From Peribacillus frigoritolerans (GTDB lineage Bacteria > Bacillota > Bacilli > Bacillales > DSM-1321): DNA of 64,000 nt. Positions within the stretch are counted from its first letter, which is position 1. The number at the start of each line of letters is the position of its first letter. Shown one piece after another: positions 1 to 8,521 of the stretch. Made by a program: the position numbers and the translations under genes. A model generated the notes under the pieces. It was not told where the DNA came from. It saw only the letters and a program-made list of their open reading frames with translations, and ran no database searches. The stretch lies in the NCBI GenBank assembly GCA_030562215.1, contig JAUPFL010000001.1:310001-374000 (forward strand), read 5' to 3'.

Positions 1-902
1 TGGGCGGAATGGATCTATTCCATAGAATCTTTAAGCCACTCTTATTTCAACGGATTTCCGCCCCTTCACCATATGCCTATCACATGACTGAATATGGAGA
101 TCAGGAAGCCGTGAAAAACCATTGCTTGAAGGAACTGGAAAAGTTACTGCAGAAACAATCAGAGGAAATTGCAGGATTGATCATCGAGCCGCTCGTGCAG
201 GGCGCGGCAGGCATCATAACCCATCCCCAGGGCTTTTTGAAAGGGGTCGAGCAATTATGCAAAAAGTACAATATCCTCTTGATTTGTGACGAGGTGGCCG
301 TAGGGTTCGGTCGCACCGGAACAATGTTTGCCTGCGAACAGGAAGACGTCGTCCCCGATATCATGTGTATGGGCAAAGGGATCACCGGGGGATATATGCC
401 ACTCGCCGCAACGATCATGAACGAGCAGATCTTTCAATCCTTCTTGGGTGAACGGGAAGAACATAAAACCTTCTATCATGGTCACACCTATACAGGAAAC
501 CAGCTTGCCTGTGCACTGGCCCTGAAGAATATCGAGCTGATGGAAAGCCGCAATCTCATTGAAGACATCCAGAAAAAATCAAAATACCTATCACAAAGAC
601 TGCAAGCGCTATACGAACTTCCGATAGTCGGCAATATCCGCCAGCGCGGCTTCATGATTGGAGTGGAAATCGTTAAAGACCGCCAAACAAAAGAAACGTT
701 CACACTCCAAGAGAATGTCGTTTCCGAAATCATCCATACAGCACGGGAAAATGGCCTGATCATCCGGGAACTTGGTCCAGTCATCACGATGATGCCGATC
801 CTTTCCATGTCAGAAAAGGAACTCGATTTCATGGTCGAAACCGTCTACCGTGCCATTCAGGAAGTCTCCATTCACAAAGGATTGATTCCAGCAGCTAACT
901 GA
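1..902 (+). CDS. bioA: Adenosylmethionine-8-amino-7-oxononanoate aminotransferase, 3' part
   Basis: PLP-dependent class III aminotransferase of biotin synthesis; it transfers the amino group of S-adenosylmethionine to KAPA, giving DAPA. The frame is open to the left edge, so the first ~150 residues of a ~450-residue enzyme lie outside the window. Visible are the cofactor region LLICDEVAVGFGRTG, the PLP-lysine motif MGKGITGGYMP and the downstream YHGHTYTGNQLACA segment, all typical of BioA. The C-terminus looks complete and is followed by a terminator. No other bio genes are visible here. Class III relatives share the fold, but the lysine-region spelling fits BioA best. Confidence 0.88.
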   Translation, partial: GGMDLFHRIFKPLLFQRISAPSPYAYHMTEYGDQEAVKNHCLKELEKLLQKQSEEIAGLIIEPLVQGAAGIITHPQGFLKGVEQLCKKYNILLICDEVAVGFGRTGTMFACEQEDVVPDIMCMGKGITGGYMPLAATIMNEQIFQSFLGEREEHKTFYHGHTYTGNQLACALALKNIELMESRNLIEDIQKKSKYLSQRLQALYELPIVGNIRQRGFMIGVEIVKDRQTKETFTLQENVVSEIIHTARENGLIIRELGPVITMMPILSMSEKELDFMVETVYRAIQEVSIHKGLIPAAN

Positions 903-907
903 TACAC

Positions 908-950
908 AAAGAACCGGAAGAGCAGGGCTCACCCGGTTCTTTCCTTTCTT
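908..950 (+). terminator. Rho-independent terminator after bioA
   Basis: Perfect stem AAAGAACCGG (908-917) / CCGGTTCTTT (933-942), followed by a T-rich tail. Confidence 0.85.
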
Positions 951-1091
951 CACAAATGCACTTTAGAATTACGGAGTACATATGCTCATTATCTTCCATT
1001 GTCTGCACGGCTAAAATCATCATTAGCCTCTTTTTCAGTTTTACAAACCTATTAGATTAACCTAGATATTTTTAATATTTTTGGGTATTTC

Positions 1092-1100
1092 TGCTATAAT
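1092..1100 (+). promoter_or_regulatory. Extended -10 promoter element
   Basis: TGCTATAAT is an extended -10 box with a perfect TATAAT hexamer, 28 bases before the TTG start of the next gene. The -35 region is A/T-rich and does not match consensus well, as is common for extended -10 promoters. Confidence 0.55.
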
Positions 1101-1128
1101 CAGGGTAAAAGGAAAGAGGTGAACCGTT

Positions 1129-2074
1129 TTGTCAGGCATAGAAAAAGCGTATGATTCCCCTACCAGAAAGGACTGGATCAGGACTTTTTATACTTTTGCT
1201 TATATAAGTCTGCTCATTCTAATAATCGTCTCTGGAATTATTCGCTATTTTCAGGCACCTGCCGGTAATATTCAAGAGTCGAAACAGGAACAAACAAGTA
1301 AAAGGGAAAAAGTAAAGGAAAGTAAAGTCATTGAAAAGGATCCCACCGTTACATCACTGGTTTTAAAACCATTAGCGGAATCACCAAAAGCAAAAATCAT
1401 CTTTGAACATGTCGGTTACTTTTTAATCCTGCTATTCCTTTTTATACTTATACCAATCCCGCTATTGAGCGTTAAAAGATTTAAATTCATGACCCTCGAA
1501 GTTGAAAGAGAATCTCAAGCCATTGAGGTAGCTAGGAATTTGACCATTCAACAAGATAAATTCGGACTCCTCTCTTACTGGTTAAAAGAGGATTTTAAAT
1601 CATTGTTTTTAGAAGTTGAAAGGGATAATACAAGTTATAAGGACTTTCTTGAAGAAATGCTCTTTTACATGAGAGATCACTATAAAAATAATTGGGACTC
1701 CCATTTTGAATTTGATATAGTGACGGAAACCAAGTTTAAACAGAATTATTCGGCTCTAAACTTGTTAAAAATCTCTTCCCTCTGCAAAAGTGAAAGGAAT
1801 CGGGCTTCCTATCAATAAAGAGAATGATAGATACATACACTTTAAAAACTTTATGATCCATACAATTAACGTCGAAGAAAATCTTCTGACTGAGGAAGAA
1901 TGCTTAATTACGTATGTGATTGTCCTAAAGAGCTATCGAACCATTTTTGATGAATATGACGGCCATTTAGTATCAGGCCTAGCTTCATTAACATATGAAT
2001 TATACCGAAGATATCACACATCCTTGGCTATTCAAGAAGAGGAAGATGTTGAATCTGAGGAAGAAATTAAGTAA
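1129..2074 (+). CDS. Hypothetical two-TM membrane protein, frame broken
   Basis: Not recognised. The TTG start is chosen because AAAGAGGTGA (1112-1121) lies just upstream. The N-terminal part has a membrane segment near residues 20-42, a polar Lys/Glu-rich loop, a second hydrophobic segment near residues 88-112, and then a long soluble, probably cytoplasmic domain. The first frame ends at 1818 and the protein seems to continue in another frame (KGIGLPINKENDRYIHFKNF) to 2074. The shift near 1780-1795 equals +1 or -2, so it would need two lost bases (for example in CCC and AAAA). Two overlapping genes are possible, but the second has no ribosome binding site. Confidence 0.55.
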
Positions 2075-2097
2075 AATAAAGGAAAGAGGTGATAACG

Positions 2098-2253
2098 ATG
2101 TCTTTACCTAAAAGAAAATATAGTAAATCCAAACTATTTAAATCCGCAAGTAAGGTTGGTAAGTCACAGCCTCACGAGGTCGTTATTCCAACTTATCATT
2201 CGAACAAGTTGACACCGAATAGTCCGTCAGTAAAAAAGTATTATCAAATGTAA
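2098..2253 (+). CDS. Small basic protein, 51 aa (paralogue of the convergent neighbour)
   Basis: Starts at an ATG preceded by GGAAAGAGGTGATAACG, an excellent ribosome binding site, and ends just before a bidirectional terminator. The 51-residue product is basic, with no membrane segment or signal peptide. It shares the pattern RKYxxxxLxxSAxKVG and a C-terminal SPxxxxY with the 63-residue protein encoded convergently at 2283-2474. It follows the membrane protein gene by 23 bases and is probably cotranscribed with it. Function unknown. Confidence 0.7.
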   Translation: MSLPKRKYSKSKLFKSASKVGKSQPHEVVIPTYHSNKLTPNSPSVKKYYQM

Positions 2254-2256
2254 ATT

Positions 2257-2290
2257 AAAAATAACCCTGATGACTCACGGGGTTATTTTT
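2257..2290. terminator. Bidirectional terminator between convergent small genes
   Basis: AAAAATAACCC (2257-2267) pairs with GGGTTATTTTT (2280-2290). A and T runs on both sides allow use by both converging genes; the minus-strand stop codon lies inside the right arm. Confidence 0.8.
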
Positions 2291-2474
2291 TAAGTCCAAG
2301 ATATGTATTAATATACGGTTCCAGAATAGGGCTCCTGCCGATCCAATCCTTAGCTGATTTTATATGATTGGGACTCCATACTGGTGAAGATGGCATTTCA
2401 ATACCTTTAGGTTTGGACCCGACTTTCCTGGCGCTTCTCAATAGTAGCTCATACTTATACTTCCTTCCCACCAT
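2283..2474 (-). CDS. Small basic protein, 63 aa (paralogue of 2098-2253)
   Basis: The ATG at 2474 is preferred over an upstream in-frame ATG because AGGAGG lies six bases before it. Product: MVGRKYKYELLLRSARKVGS and onward, basic and soluble. It aligns with the 51-residue protein on the other strand over RKYxxxxLxxSAxKVG, with a longer middle and the end RSPILEPYINTYL against NSPSVKKYYQM. The two genes look like an inverted duplication sharing one terminator. Not recognised as a known family. Confidence 0.65.
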   Translation of the reverse strand: MVGRKYKYELLLRSARKVGSKPKGIEMPSSPVWSPNHIKSAKDWIGRSPILEPYINTYLGLKK

Positions 2475-2753
2475 ACCTTCCCTCCTGCCCATAAAACACC
2501 TATCGTTATATATAATTATGTTTAAATGACTTTTTTATGCGCAGCCATTGGTCATCCCCAACAAGGAATCGATATTAAAATTTAGATAGAACCCCTATCC
2601 GATAATATTTACCTCACCTTTATGTTGGACTTTTTTGCTCCCTCACACATCCAAGAAAATGACCACCATCGGCTGTCTTTCTCATTCTAATATATAAAAG
2701 GAAATTCACTTATTATGGTATTATTTACATAATGAATTAGAGGAGGTTACAAA

Positions 2754-3025
2754 ATGATGTTGGCAGTCCCCTCCTGGTTGCTTGCGTCCCTGGAATGCTA
2801 GTAATACTTTTAGCATGGTGGCTTAGGAAATTACATTTATCTTTATTTGTTAGGCTTTTACCAGGCATATTAACCTTTATAACTTCAATTATTTTGGTTT
2901 ACATTGGTTTTGTGAACATCAGAGGGTTTGAAGGAGCTGGATACGGAATACTGGCCTTCCTTTTACTGCCCTTTGCAATTGTGGCTTCAATTATTGCGAG
3001 CAAAAACAAAGGCGTACAAAGCTAA
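2754..3025 (+). CDS. Small hydrophobic membrane protein, possibly YesK-like, frame broken
   Basis: AGGAGGTTAC sits just before ATGATG at 2754, but that frame stops after 15 codons. Adding one C to the CCCC run near 2773 gives MMLAVPLLVACVPGMLVILL, which joins the open frame continuing to 3025. The restored protein is about 91 residues with three hydrophobic segments and a short basic tail. This resembles small YesK-type membrane proteins, but I cannot prove membership. Confidence 0.5.
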
Positions 3026-3063
3026 AATTCAGTTCAAACACTATCAAAGCAGGAATATATTCA

Positions 3064-3276
3064 ATGACTATTACGAATAAAACCAATAAGAAAACCATTG
3101 GTGAAATGACCAATAGCCGCATGCGTTGGGCGTTTGATCCCTCCACCCGTATCATTAAAAACAAAAAAGGAAAAGGTTCTTACAACCGGAAGAAAGAGCG
3201 ATCCTATAAAGGATGCTCTTTTTTCATATTAGCTTATCATATCTGTAATTCGAGTGATCTATGTAAGGATAAGTAA
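3064..3276 (+). CDS. brfA: BrfA/ArfA-type alternative ribosome-rescue factor
   Basis: The small basic protein carries RIIKNKKGKGSYNRKK at residues 29-44, closely matching the conserved core of E. coli ArfA (NKKGKGSY). ArfA-type factors bind ribosomes stalled on non-stop mRNA and recruit a release factor; in Bacillus the functional equivalent is BrfA. A strong rho-independent terminator (3193-3225) lies inside the frame, starting at codon 44, about 50 bases before the stop codon. Most transcripts should therefore end without a stop codon, as described for arfA and brfA, so the protein accumulates only when trans-translation fails. The active product is probably about 45-50 residues rather than 70. 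AGGA at 3051-3054 is the ribosome binding site. Confidence 0.78.
   Translation: MTITNKTNKKTIGEMTNSRMRWAFDPSTRIIKNKKGKGSYNRKKERSYKGCSFFILAYHICNSSDLCKDK
3193..3225 (+). terminator. Terminator inside the brfA reading frame
   Basis: AAAGAGC (3193-3199) pairs with GCTCTTT (3215-3221), extended by ATCC/GGAT around the loop TATAAA with one bulged G, then six T residues (3219-3224). It begins at brfA codon 44, upstream of the stop codon, so it should produce non-stop brfA mRNA. Confidence 0.85.
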
Positions 3277-3277
3277 C

Positions 3278-3317
3278 AAAAAAGATGACCCCGTTTTATT
3301 TCGGGGTCATCTTTTTT
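3278..3317. terminator. Strong bidirectional terminator
   Basis: AAAAAAGATGACCCCG pairs perfectly with CGGGGTCATCTTTTTT around a short loop. It serves the minus-strand peptide transporter gene and any read-through from brfA. Confidence 0.88.
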
Positions 3318-3329
3318 GCTGGCTAACTG

Positions 3330-4817
3330 TTAGCGAATGCCTTTCATGTAACCTTGAATCTTTGGTGATAAGGCCATCAGGGCCAGTCCAAGGACCATTG
3401 AAGCAACACCGATCACTCCAAAATAAGCCATTTCGGTTTGCGGTGTGTAGAACCTGACGATTTGTGCGTTCAGTGCTTGTGCTGCTGCACTTGCCAGGAA
3501 CCACAGGCTCATCGTTTGTGCCGAGAATGCGGCCGGAGCCAATTTTGTAGTTGCTGAAAGTCCAACTGGAGATAAACAAAGTTCTCCAAGCACTACAAGG
3601 AAATAGCTAAGTACAAGCCATAGCGGATTGACTAATGCGTCGGATCCACCAAAATAAACGGGAAGCAGGATCACCAGGAATGATAAACCGGCGAACAGTA
3701 GACCTATTGAGAATTTTTGAGGAATGGTCGGCTGACGCTTTCCTAGTTTAATCCATAACCATGCGAATACCGGTGCAAGGGTAATGATGAACAAAGGATT
3801 CAAAGATTGGAACCATGCCGGGTTTATTTCTATTCCGGCAAAATTCAACTGTGTCCTTTTGTCTGCATAGTTTGCCAATATTGTTGCACCTTGCTCTTGA
3901 ATCGCCCAGAACATGACAGCTGCTATAAACAAAGGAATATAGGCAAGCAAGCGTGAACGTTCAACAGAAGTTGTTTTCGGACTGCGATACATGAAAATGA
4001 AATAAAGGGTCGGAATAACGATCCCTAGGATACCTACAAGATTAATAAAGGTTTCAATCGTTAAGATGCCTGCAGAAGCAGTGATGCCGATGATGGCAGC
4101 TATGATAAGTGCAGCTATCCCCAATTTAGTGAATACTTTTTTCTTTTCATTCTGTGATAATGGGTTAGCAGGAAAAGTTCCAGCCAAGCCCAGGTTCTTT
4201 TTCTTTGTTGCAACAAAGACGAAAAGTCCAATCAACATACCAATTGCGGCTATGCCAAACCCAAGGTGAAAGCTGTAGTTCATGACTGAACCAACAATGA
4301 GTGGTGAAAGGAATGCACCCATGTTGATACCCATATAGAATATACTGAAACCGGAATCCCGGCGTTCATCATTTTCTGCGTAAATTTCCCCGACAATGCT
4401 GGAAACATTCGGTTTTAATAAACCAGTACCCAGAACAATGAGTACCATGGAAACAAAGAACATGGAGAGATTGCCTGGTAAAGCAAGGACAATATGCCCG
4501 AGCATGATCAAGATACCACCGTATAATACGGCTTTTGAAGTCCCAAAAATCCTATCGGCGAGCCATCCGCCAATTATTCCTGACATATATACTAAAGATC
4601 CGTAGATGGATACTAGGGAAAGGGCTGTAGTTTCATCAAGGCCTAGTCCCCTTTAGAAACTTCGTAATACATATAGTAAACAAGAATGGCCCTCATGCCA
4701 TAGTAGGAGAAACGCTCCCAGAACTCAGTAAAGAAAAGGGTGAATAATCCTTTAGGGTTTCCAAAAAACCTTTTGAGGTACACTATCCACAATTTTCTGT
4801 TTATTTATCGTTGCCAT
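3330..4817 (-). CDS. dtpT: POT/PTR family proton-coupled di/tripeptide transporter, frame broken
   Basis: Multi-pass major-facilitator protein importing di- and tripeptides with protons. The start at 4817 follows AGGAGGG by six bases. The N-terminal region appears in pieces: [20 protein letters not shown], the POT signature, lies in a frame separated from both the start and the 418-residue main frame ([15 protein letters not shown] onward). Breaks fall near 4764 (GG/TTTTTT runs) and 4650 (CCCC run). Restoring short homopolymers rejoins them to about 495 residues, normal for DtpT. A sigma-A-like promoter lies upstream and a shared terminator downstream; it appears monocistronic. Confidence 0.85.
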
Positions 4818-4841
4818 ACCTAGCCCTCCTTTTATTATTGT

Positions 4842-4870
4842 ATAATAACTTTTATTTTTTCTGTTGTAAA
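4842..4870 (-). promoter_or_regulatory. Predicted sigma-A promoter of dtpT
   Basis: On the minus strand TTTACA (4870-4865) and TATTAT (4847-4842) are separated by 17 bases, upstream of the dtpT ribosome binding site. Confidence 0.5.
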
Positions 4871-5154
4871 CAAATATTTATTATATTTAAATAATTAACT
4901 TCAGAATAAATAGAAGTGGCTTTCCACCACGCATGCAAAAGTCCGGATCTCTCACTAAAAAACAGTCCATATAATCTAATAGAAAGCGGCCATCAATGAT
5001 ATATTGCCCTAACTTCTCCCATGGTATTACGTTTGATATCACTTTGGTTGCCATGCACTTATTAATGAGAATAGGAAATGGTGAATTTTGAAATAACCCC
5101 ACCACAACCGTTATATTCCCCGTTTAATAGATATAAAAACGAGGAGGCACCATA
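4871..5154. other. Intergenic region, no supported gene
   Basis: This A/T-rich gap contains one 72-codon minus-strand open frame (4887-5105) without a convincing ribosome binding site or recognisable similarity. I see no repeat or RNA signature. AACGAGGAGGCACC just before 5155 is the ribosome binding site of the next gene. Confidence 0.4.
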
Positions 5155-5379
5155 ATGTTAGGGATCGTAACCGTCGTGATGGCTTTTTCCATCCCTATAA
5201 TCGCCATACTGACAAGCCATTTCGAAAAACAGTCAAAGACCAAACAGAAGATGTTGCAAGTTGAATTGGAACTTGAAAAACTTAAACATGAAAACTTCCT
5301 TATGGAAACGGAAAAAATGAGGCTGGAACTGGATCAGATGAAATTCGAACAAAAAAGAGACGAACCAAGGTTACTGTAA
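5155..5379 (+). CDS. Small membrane-anchored coiled-coil protein
   Basis: 74 residues: an N-terminal hydrophobic segment (about residues 2-20), then a highly charged heptad-rich helix (QVELELEKLKHENFLMETEK) likely to form a coiled coil. The start is set by GAGGAGG seven bases upstream. The architecture recalls PspB-like membrane-anchored coiled coils, but I do not recognise the family. The last codons and stop fall inside the terminator hairpin. Confidence 0.65.
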   Translation: MLGIVTVVMAFSIPIIAILTSHFEKQSKTKQKMLQVELELEKLKHENFLMETEKMRLELDQMKFEQKRDEPRLL

Positions 5380-5404
5380 TCAAGTAACGTTGTTCGTCTT
5401 TTTA
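5353..5404 (+). terminator. Terminator overlapping the end of the coiled-coil gene
   Basis: GACGAACcAAgGTTACT pairs with AGTAACgTTgTTCGTC, followed by a T run; the gene's stop codon is in the loop region. Confidence 0.7.
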
Positions 5405-5463
5405 ATGAGTATAGTGCCGTTTTAAAAACCTTCCGCCCGTCATAAGAATTACAATAGGCCGTT

Positions 5464-6332
5464 TTAATGAATATATTGATCGCCAACAAGAAGTTCTGAC
5501 AGCACCTTTGTCGGGATGACGAACTCGACGGCCCCCATATATCCCGGCGCAGCTTCATAGCTGTTAAACGCGATGACTAGCTTGCCATCTTCGTTTATAT
5601 AAAAGTTTTGGTTTTCATCGATGCCTTTAAAAGCAGTAAGATCATCATCTTCTACCCAATATATCTTTTCCGGATCTTCAGCCATCTGCCGCTTCATCTG
5701 TTCCTTGATGTTCTCGCTGATCACCTGAAGATAGCGATCATCTTTAAATAAACTATTTAGCGTTAACAGCACTTCGTTTTTCTTGTCGACTGTATCGAAT
5801 TGACTTTCTGTAGAACTGGAAGCAGAAATCGTATCCGTATAACGCTGTACGGATAAGATCGTTTCATTATCCGTCAATATCACATATCCGCTTTCCACCG
5901 AGATATGGCCCTTTTCCCCTTCCTTCAGTTTTGCCATGGAGTCCGTGAATTCCTTATAAAGCTGCTTGCTTTCCGATAAGTATTTATCATTCAAGCTATC
6001 TTCGAGCTGTTTATTCTCGAGACCGGATATAGCAGGTGTTTTGATTACTGCCGAGGAATTATTCGCTTCTTCTTTCCATTCGACGAAGGTAATCACTTTG
6101 ATGACCTTCTCGACTATCGGAATATCACTCATGGCTTTCGCCGCTGCCGGGCTGATGTTTACGGAAGCTGTCACAATCAGAAGCGCTGCAGCCGCTGACA
6201 CGAGGATATTCCTGCCAACCCTCGGCTTCTTCCTTGGCTTTTCATTCAAGGCTTCTTGAACGACATCATTCAATTCCTTTGGTATCGGTATTTTAAGATA
6301 TTCTTCCCGCAGACCTTTTAATTTTTTTCCAT
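5464..6332 (-). CDS. rsiV: Anti-sigma-V factor RsiV (DUF3298), start region frame broken
   Basis: Single-pass membrane anti-sigma factor that holds SigV inactive; in B. subtilis it is destroyed after its extracellular DUF3298 domain binds lysozyme. Seen here: cytoplasmic IPIPKELNDVVQEALNEKPR, a membrane helix (ILVSAAAALLIVTASVNI), and an extracellular domain ending in SYEAAPGYMGAVEFVIP. The open frame reaches only to about 6273, but ATGG followed by seven A at 6332-6322 would, with one more A, read MEKKLKGLREEYLKIPIPKE, the expected RsiV start. The same base makes sigV stop exactly there, giving a normal overlapping gene pair. Confidence 0.85.
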
Positions 6333-6832
6333 CTTTTCGTTTCCTCCCGTTCAGTCATGTTGATCCGCAATAGTTGCAGCGCTTTATATAATCTCGTTTT
6401 AATCGTGCTTACGTTCTCTTCCAGCACTTCCGCTATCTCGTCCAACTTCAGGTCCTCAAAGAAACGGAGAACGACTACCGTTTTGTACTTGACCGAAAGT
6501 CCTTCCAGTGCCTTTTGCAAATCCAGGTCAGGATAGTGATCTTCCTCACCGCTGCGTAAGTATTCTATTGTTTCGTCATCGGCGACGGTCAGTTTCTTTT
6601 TCTTCCGCAAAACATCCAGTGCCGTTCGGACGATGATCTTATATAACCAACTATCTATAGAAGCGGCGTCTTTGATTTTGCTGCTGGAGGCTAGCGCTTT
6701 CCTGATTGATTCCTGCACGATATCTAGGGCATCCTCCTGGTTTTTGACATAGTAAAAAGCAAGTCTGTACAAATTCTCTTGCCGTTCGGTTATCCGGGCC
6801 GCGATTAATTGATTCATATCTAGATTTTTCAT
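6293..6832 (-). CDS. sigV: ECF RNA polymerase sigma factor SigV
   Basis: Extracytoplasmic-function sigma factor controlling the response to lysozyme. Region 2 (YRLAFYYVKNQEDALDIVQE) and region 4 (VVLRFFEDLKLDEIAEVL, then STIKTRLYKALQLLR) are clear, and DDETIEYLRSGEEDHYPDLD is very close to B. subtilis SigV. As read it is 179 residues; with the extra A discussed for rsiV it would stop at 6318 after ...KRWKKN. AAGGAG (6845-6850) is 12 bases from the ATG, rather far, so a start at the in-frame ATG at 6817 cannot be excluded. It has its own ECF-type promoter, suggesting autoregulation. Confidence 0.9.
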   Translation of the reverse strand: MKNLDMNQLIAARITERQENLYRLAFYYVKNQEDALDIVQESIRKALASSSKIKDAASIDSWLYKIIVRTALDVLRKKKKLTVADDETIEYLRSGEEDHYPDLDLQKALEGLSVKYKTVVVLRFFEDLKLDEIAEVLEENVSTIKTRLYKALQLLRINMTEREETKRWKKIKRSAGRIS

Positions 6833-6884
6833 TGCATGATAGAGCTCCTTACATTTAAATTACGTATCCTAGGTACAAAGAATA

Positions 6885-6910
6885 GACGTTGCTGCAGCCA
6901 TAAAAGTTTG
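6885..6910 (-). promoter_or_regulatory. ECF (SigV-type) promoter of sigV-rsiV
   Basis: On the minus strand CAAACTTTTATGGCT ends 9 bases before CGTCTAT, with 17 bases between CAAAC (6910-6906) and CGTC (6888-6885). CGTC is the typical ECF -10 core. The divergent promoter at 6957-6982 has the same sequence and spacing. Confidence 0.7.
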
Positions 6911-6956
6911 AAAATGAACAAGGAAATATATAAATATAAAAAAATGAAATTTTTAA

Positions 6957-6982
6957 CAAACTTTTAAGGCTTTTGGCGCGTC
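6957..6982 (+). promoter_or_regulatory. ECF (SigV-type) promoter of pdaC
   Basis: CAAACTTTTAAGGCT is followed by CGTCTAT with exactly 17 bases between CAAAC (6957-6961) and CGTC (6979-6982). It matches the sigV promoter on the opposite strand at -35, the flanking TTTTA.GGCT and -10, which puts pdaC in the SigV regulon. Confidence 0.7.
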
Positions 6983-7017
6983 TATATAGTAGAATGATTA
7001 TCGAGGTGGAGTGCATC

Positions 7018-8422
7018 ATGAGGAAATTAAATTATAAAAAGTCTTTATTTTTCTATTTTGTCTAACAGCTGCCGTGGGAACGATGGGGTTAGCCATCAAA
7101 AGCCTTGCTTTTGATAAGAAGAGAACCGTTTCGGCCTATACAACTGATAAAGATTACCCAGAAGCCGATATTCAAACGTATGTGAAAGATAATACGAAAG
7201 GCGGGTATTCAGCCAGCAGGCCCGTTCTGCATTTAGAAAATATCGACAAGCAGCTAGATGCATACATAAAGAAAGAAATTAAGGATTATGAAAAGAAATG
7301 GAAAGCTTCCAAAGGAAAAGCTTCCGAGCTTAACCTCACCTATACGATCCTCCATTTCAGCAAACAGACCATTACGATTTCCTTCGATAAATATGAGCAA
7401 GTGGAAGGAAAGAAGCAGTCTGGAACCCAGATCTTCACTTATGATATTCCATCTCAGCAAAAACTCTCTATAGAAGACATCTTTGCCACGGATACTGATT
7501 ATTTATCCGTTTTATCCGATATCGTTTTTGAAGAGTTAACGCAGAAGGAAGAAGAAGGCATTTCAAACAGTTTCATTAAAAAGGAAAACAAACTGAAGGC
7601 AGCCAACTTCAATTCTTTTTCAGTCTTTAAAAATACGCTCGTATTCTACGTTAAGACTGATGATTCAACTAAGACCCATACAATAGCCATCAAGAAGGAT
7701 CTTTTTAAAGATAGTTTGCTAGATTCATATCAAAGTCAAGATTTGAATGAAGATCGTGTAAAGGAATGGCAGCCGAAACATATCGTCGCCAAACTGCCCG
7801 TGAAAAATGATTGGATCGACCCTTCAAAAAGGTCATTGCCTTGACGTTCGATGACGGGCCGCATCCAAGTCATACCATGTCCATTCTTGAAGACCTGGAA
7901 AAGTATGACGGACACGCGACGTTTTTCGTACTTGGAAGCCGCGTACAGCACTATCCGGAAGTACTGCAAAAAATGCTGCAGCAAGGAAATGAGATCGGCA
8001 ACCATTCATGGGATCATCCGCAACTGACGCGCTTAAGCAAGAACAAAATCGAAGATCAAATCGAAAAGACCCAAGACGCTGTAGAAAAAGCTACAGGTAT
8101 TGAGCCAAATCTCGTCCGTCCCCCATATGGAGCGATTAACAATAATGTGCGGGAATACATGGAGGACATGAAAGTCGCACTTTGGGATGTCGATCCCGAA
8201 GATTGGAAAGAGCGCAATGAAAAGAAAATCGTAAACAAAGTGATGGGCAAAGCCAAGGATGGCAGAATCATATTAATGCATGATATCTATCAAACTAGCG
8301 CCCAGGCTGCAGGAAAAATCATCAAACAACTGCATGACCAAGGTTATCAACTGGTCACCATTTCGGAATTGGAAAAGGTAAAGAAAGACCGTGAACTTTC
8401 CGGAATCACCATAAGTGAATAA
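7018..8422 (+). CDS. pdaC: PdaC-type peptidoglycan deacetylase (DUF4163/DUF3298 + NodB), frame broken
   Basis: Membrane-anchored polysaccharide deacetylase that removes acetyl groups from peptidoglycan sugars and so raises lysozyme resistance. GAGGTGGA precedes the ATG at 7018. The N-terminal signal helix breaks at a T run near 7060; one added T gives KKSLFFLFCLTAAVGTMGLA. A DUF4163/DUF3298 region follows. A second break in AAAAA near 7830 separates it from the NodB domain, which shows all motifs: TFDDGPHP, GNHSWDHP, RPPYGAIN, LWDVDPEDW and ILMHDIY. The restored length, about 467 residues, equals that of B. subtilis PdaC. It is divergent from sigV-rsiV with a matching promoter. Confidence 0.85.
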
Positions 8423-8429
8423 TCAAAAG

Positions 8430-8467
8430 GAAAGAGCCTGTTTCGTGATTCGGAACAGGCTCTTTTC
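8430..8467 (+). terminator. Terminator after pdaC
   Basis: AAAGAGCCTGTT pairs with AACAGGCTCTTT and runs into a T tract. Confidence 0.85.
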
Positions 8468-8479
8468 ATTCAAATAAAA

Positions 8480-8521
8480 TAAGCAGGCCTTTGATCTTAT
8501 AGCAAAGGTCTGCTCATTTTC
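8480..8521 (-). terminator. Terminator after yeeN
   Basis: On the minus strand AGCAGACCTTTG pairs with CAAAGGCCTGCT, followed by a short T-rich tail. Confidence 0.7.

Noticed and set aside
4887..5105. 72-codon minus-strand open frame in an intergenic gap
   Set aside because: No convincing ribosome binding site, no recognisable similarity and a composition like translated noncoding DNA.
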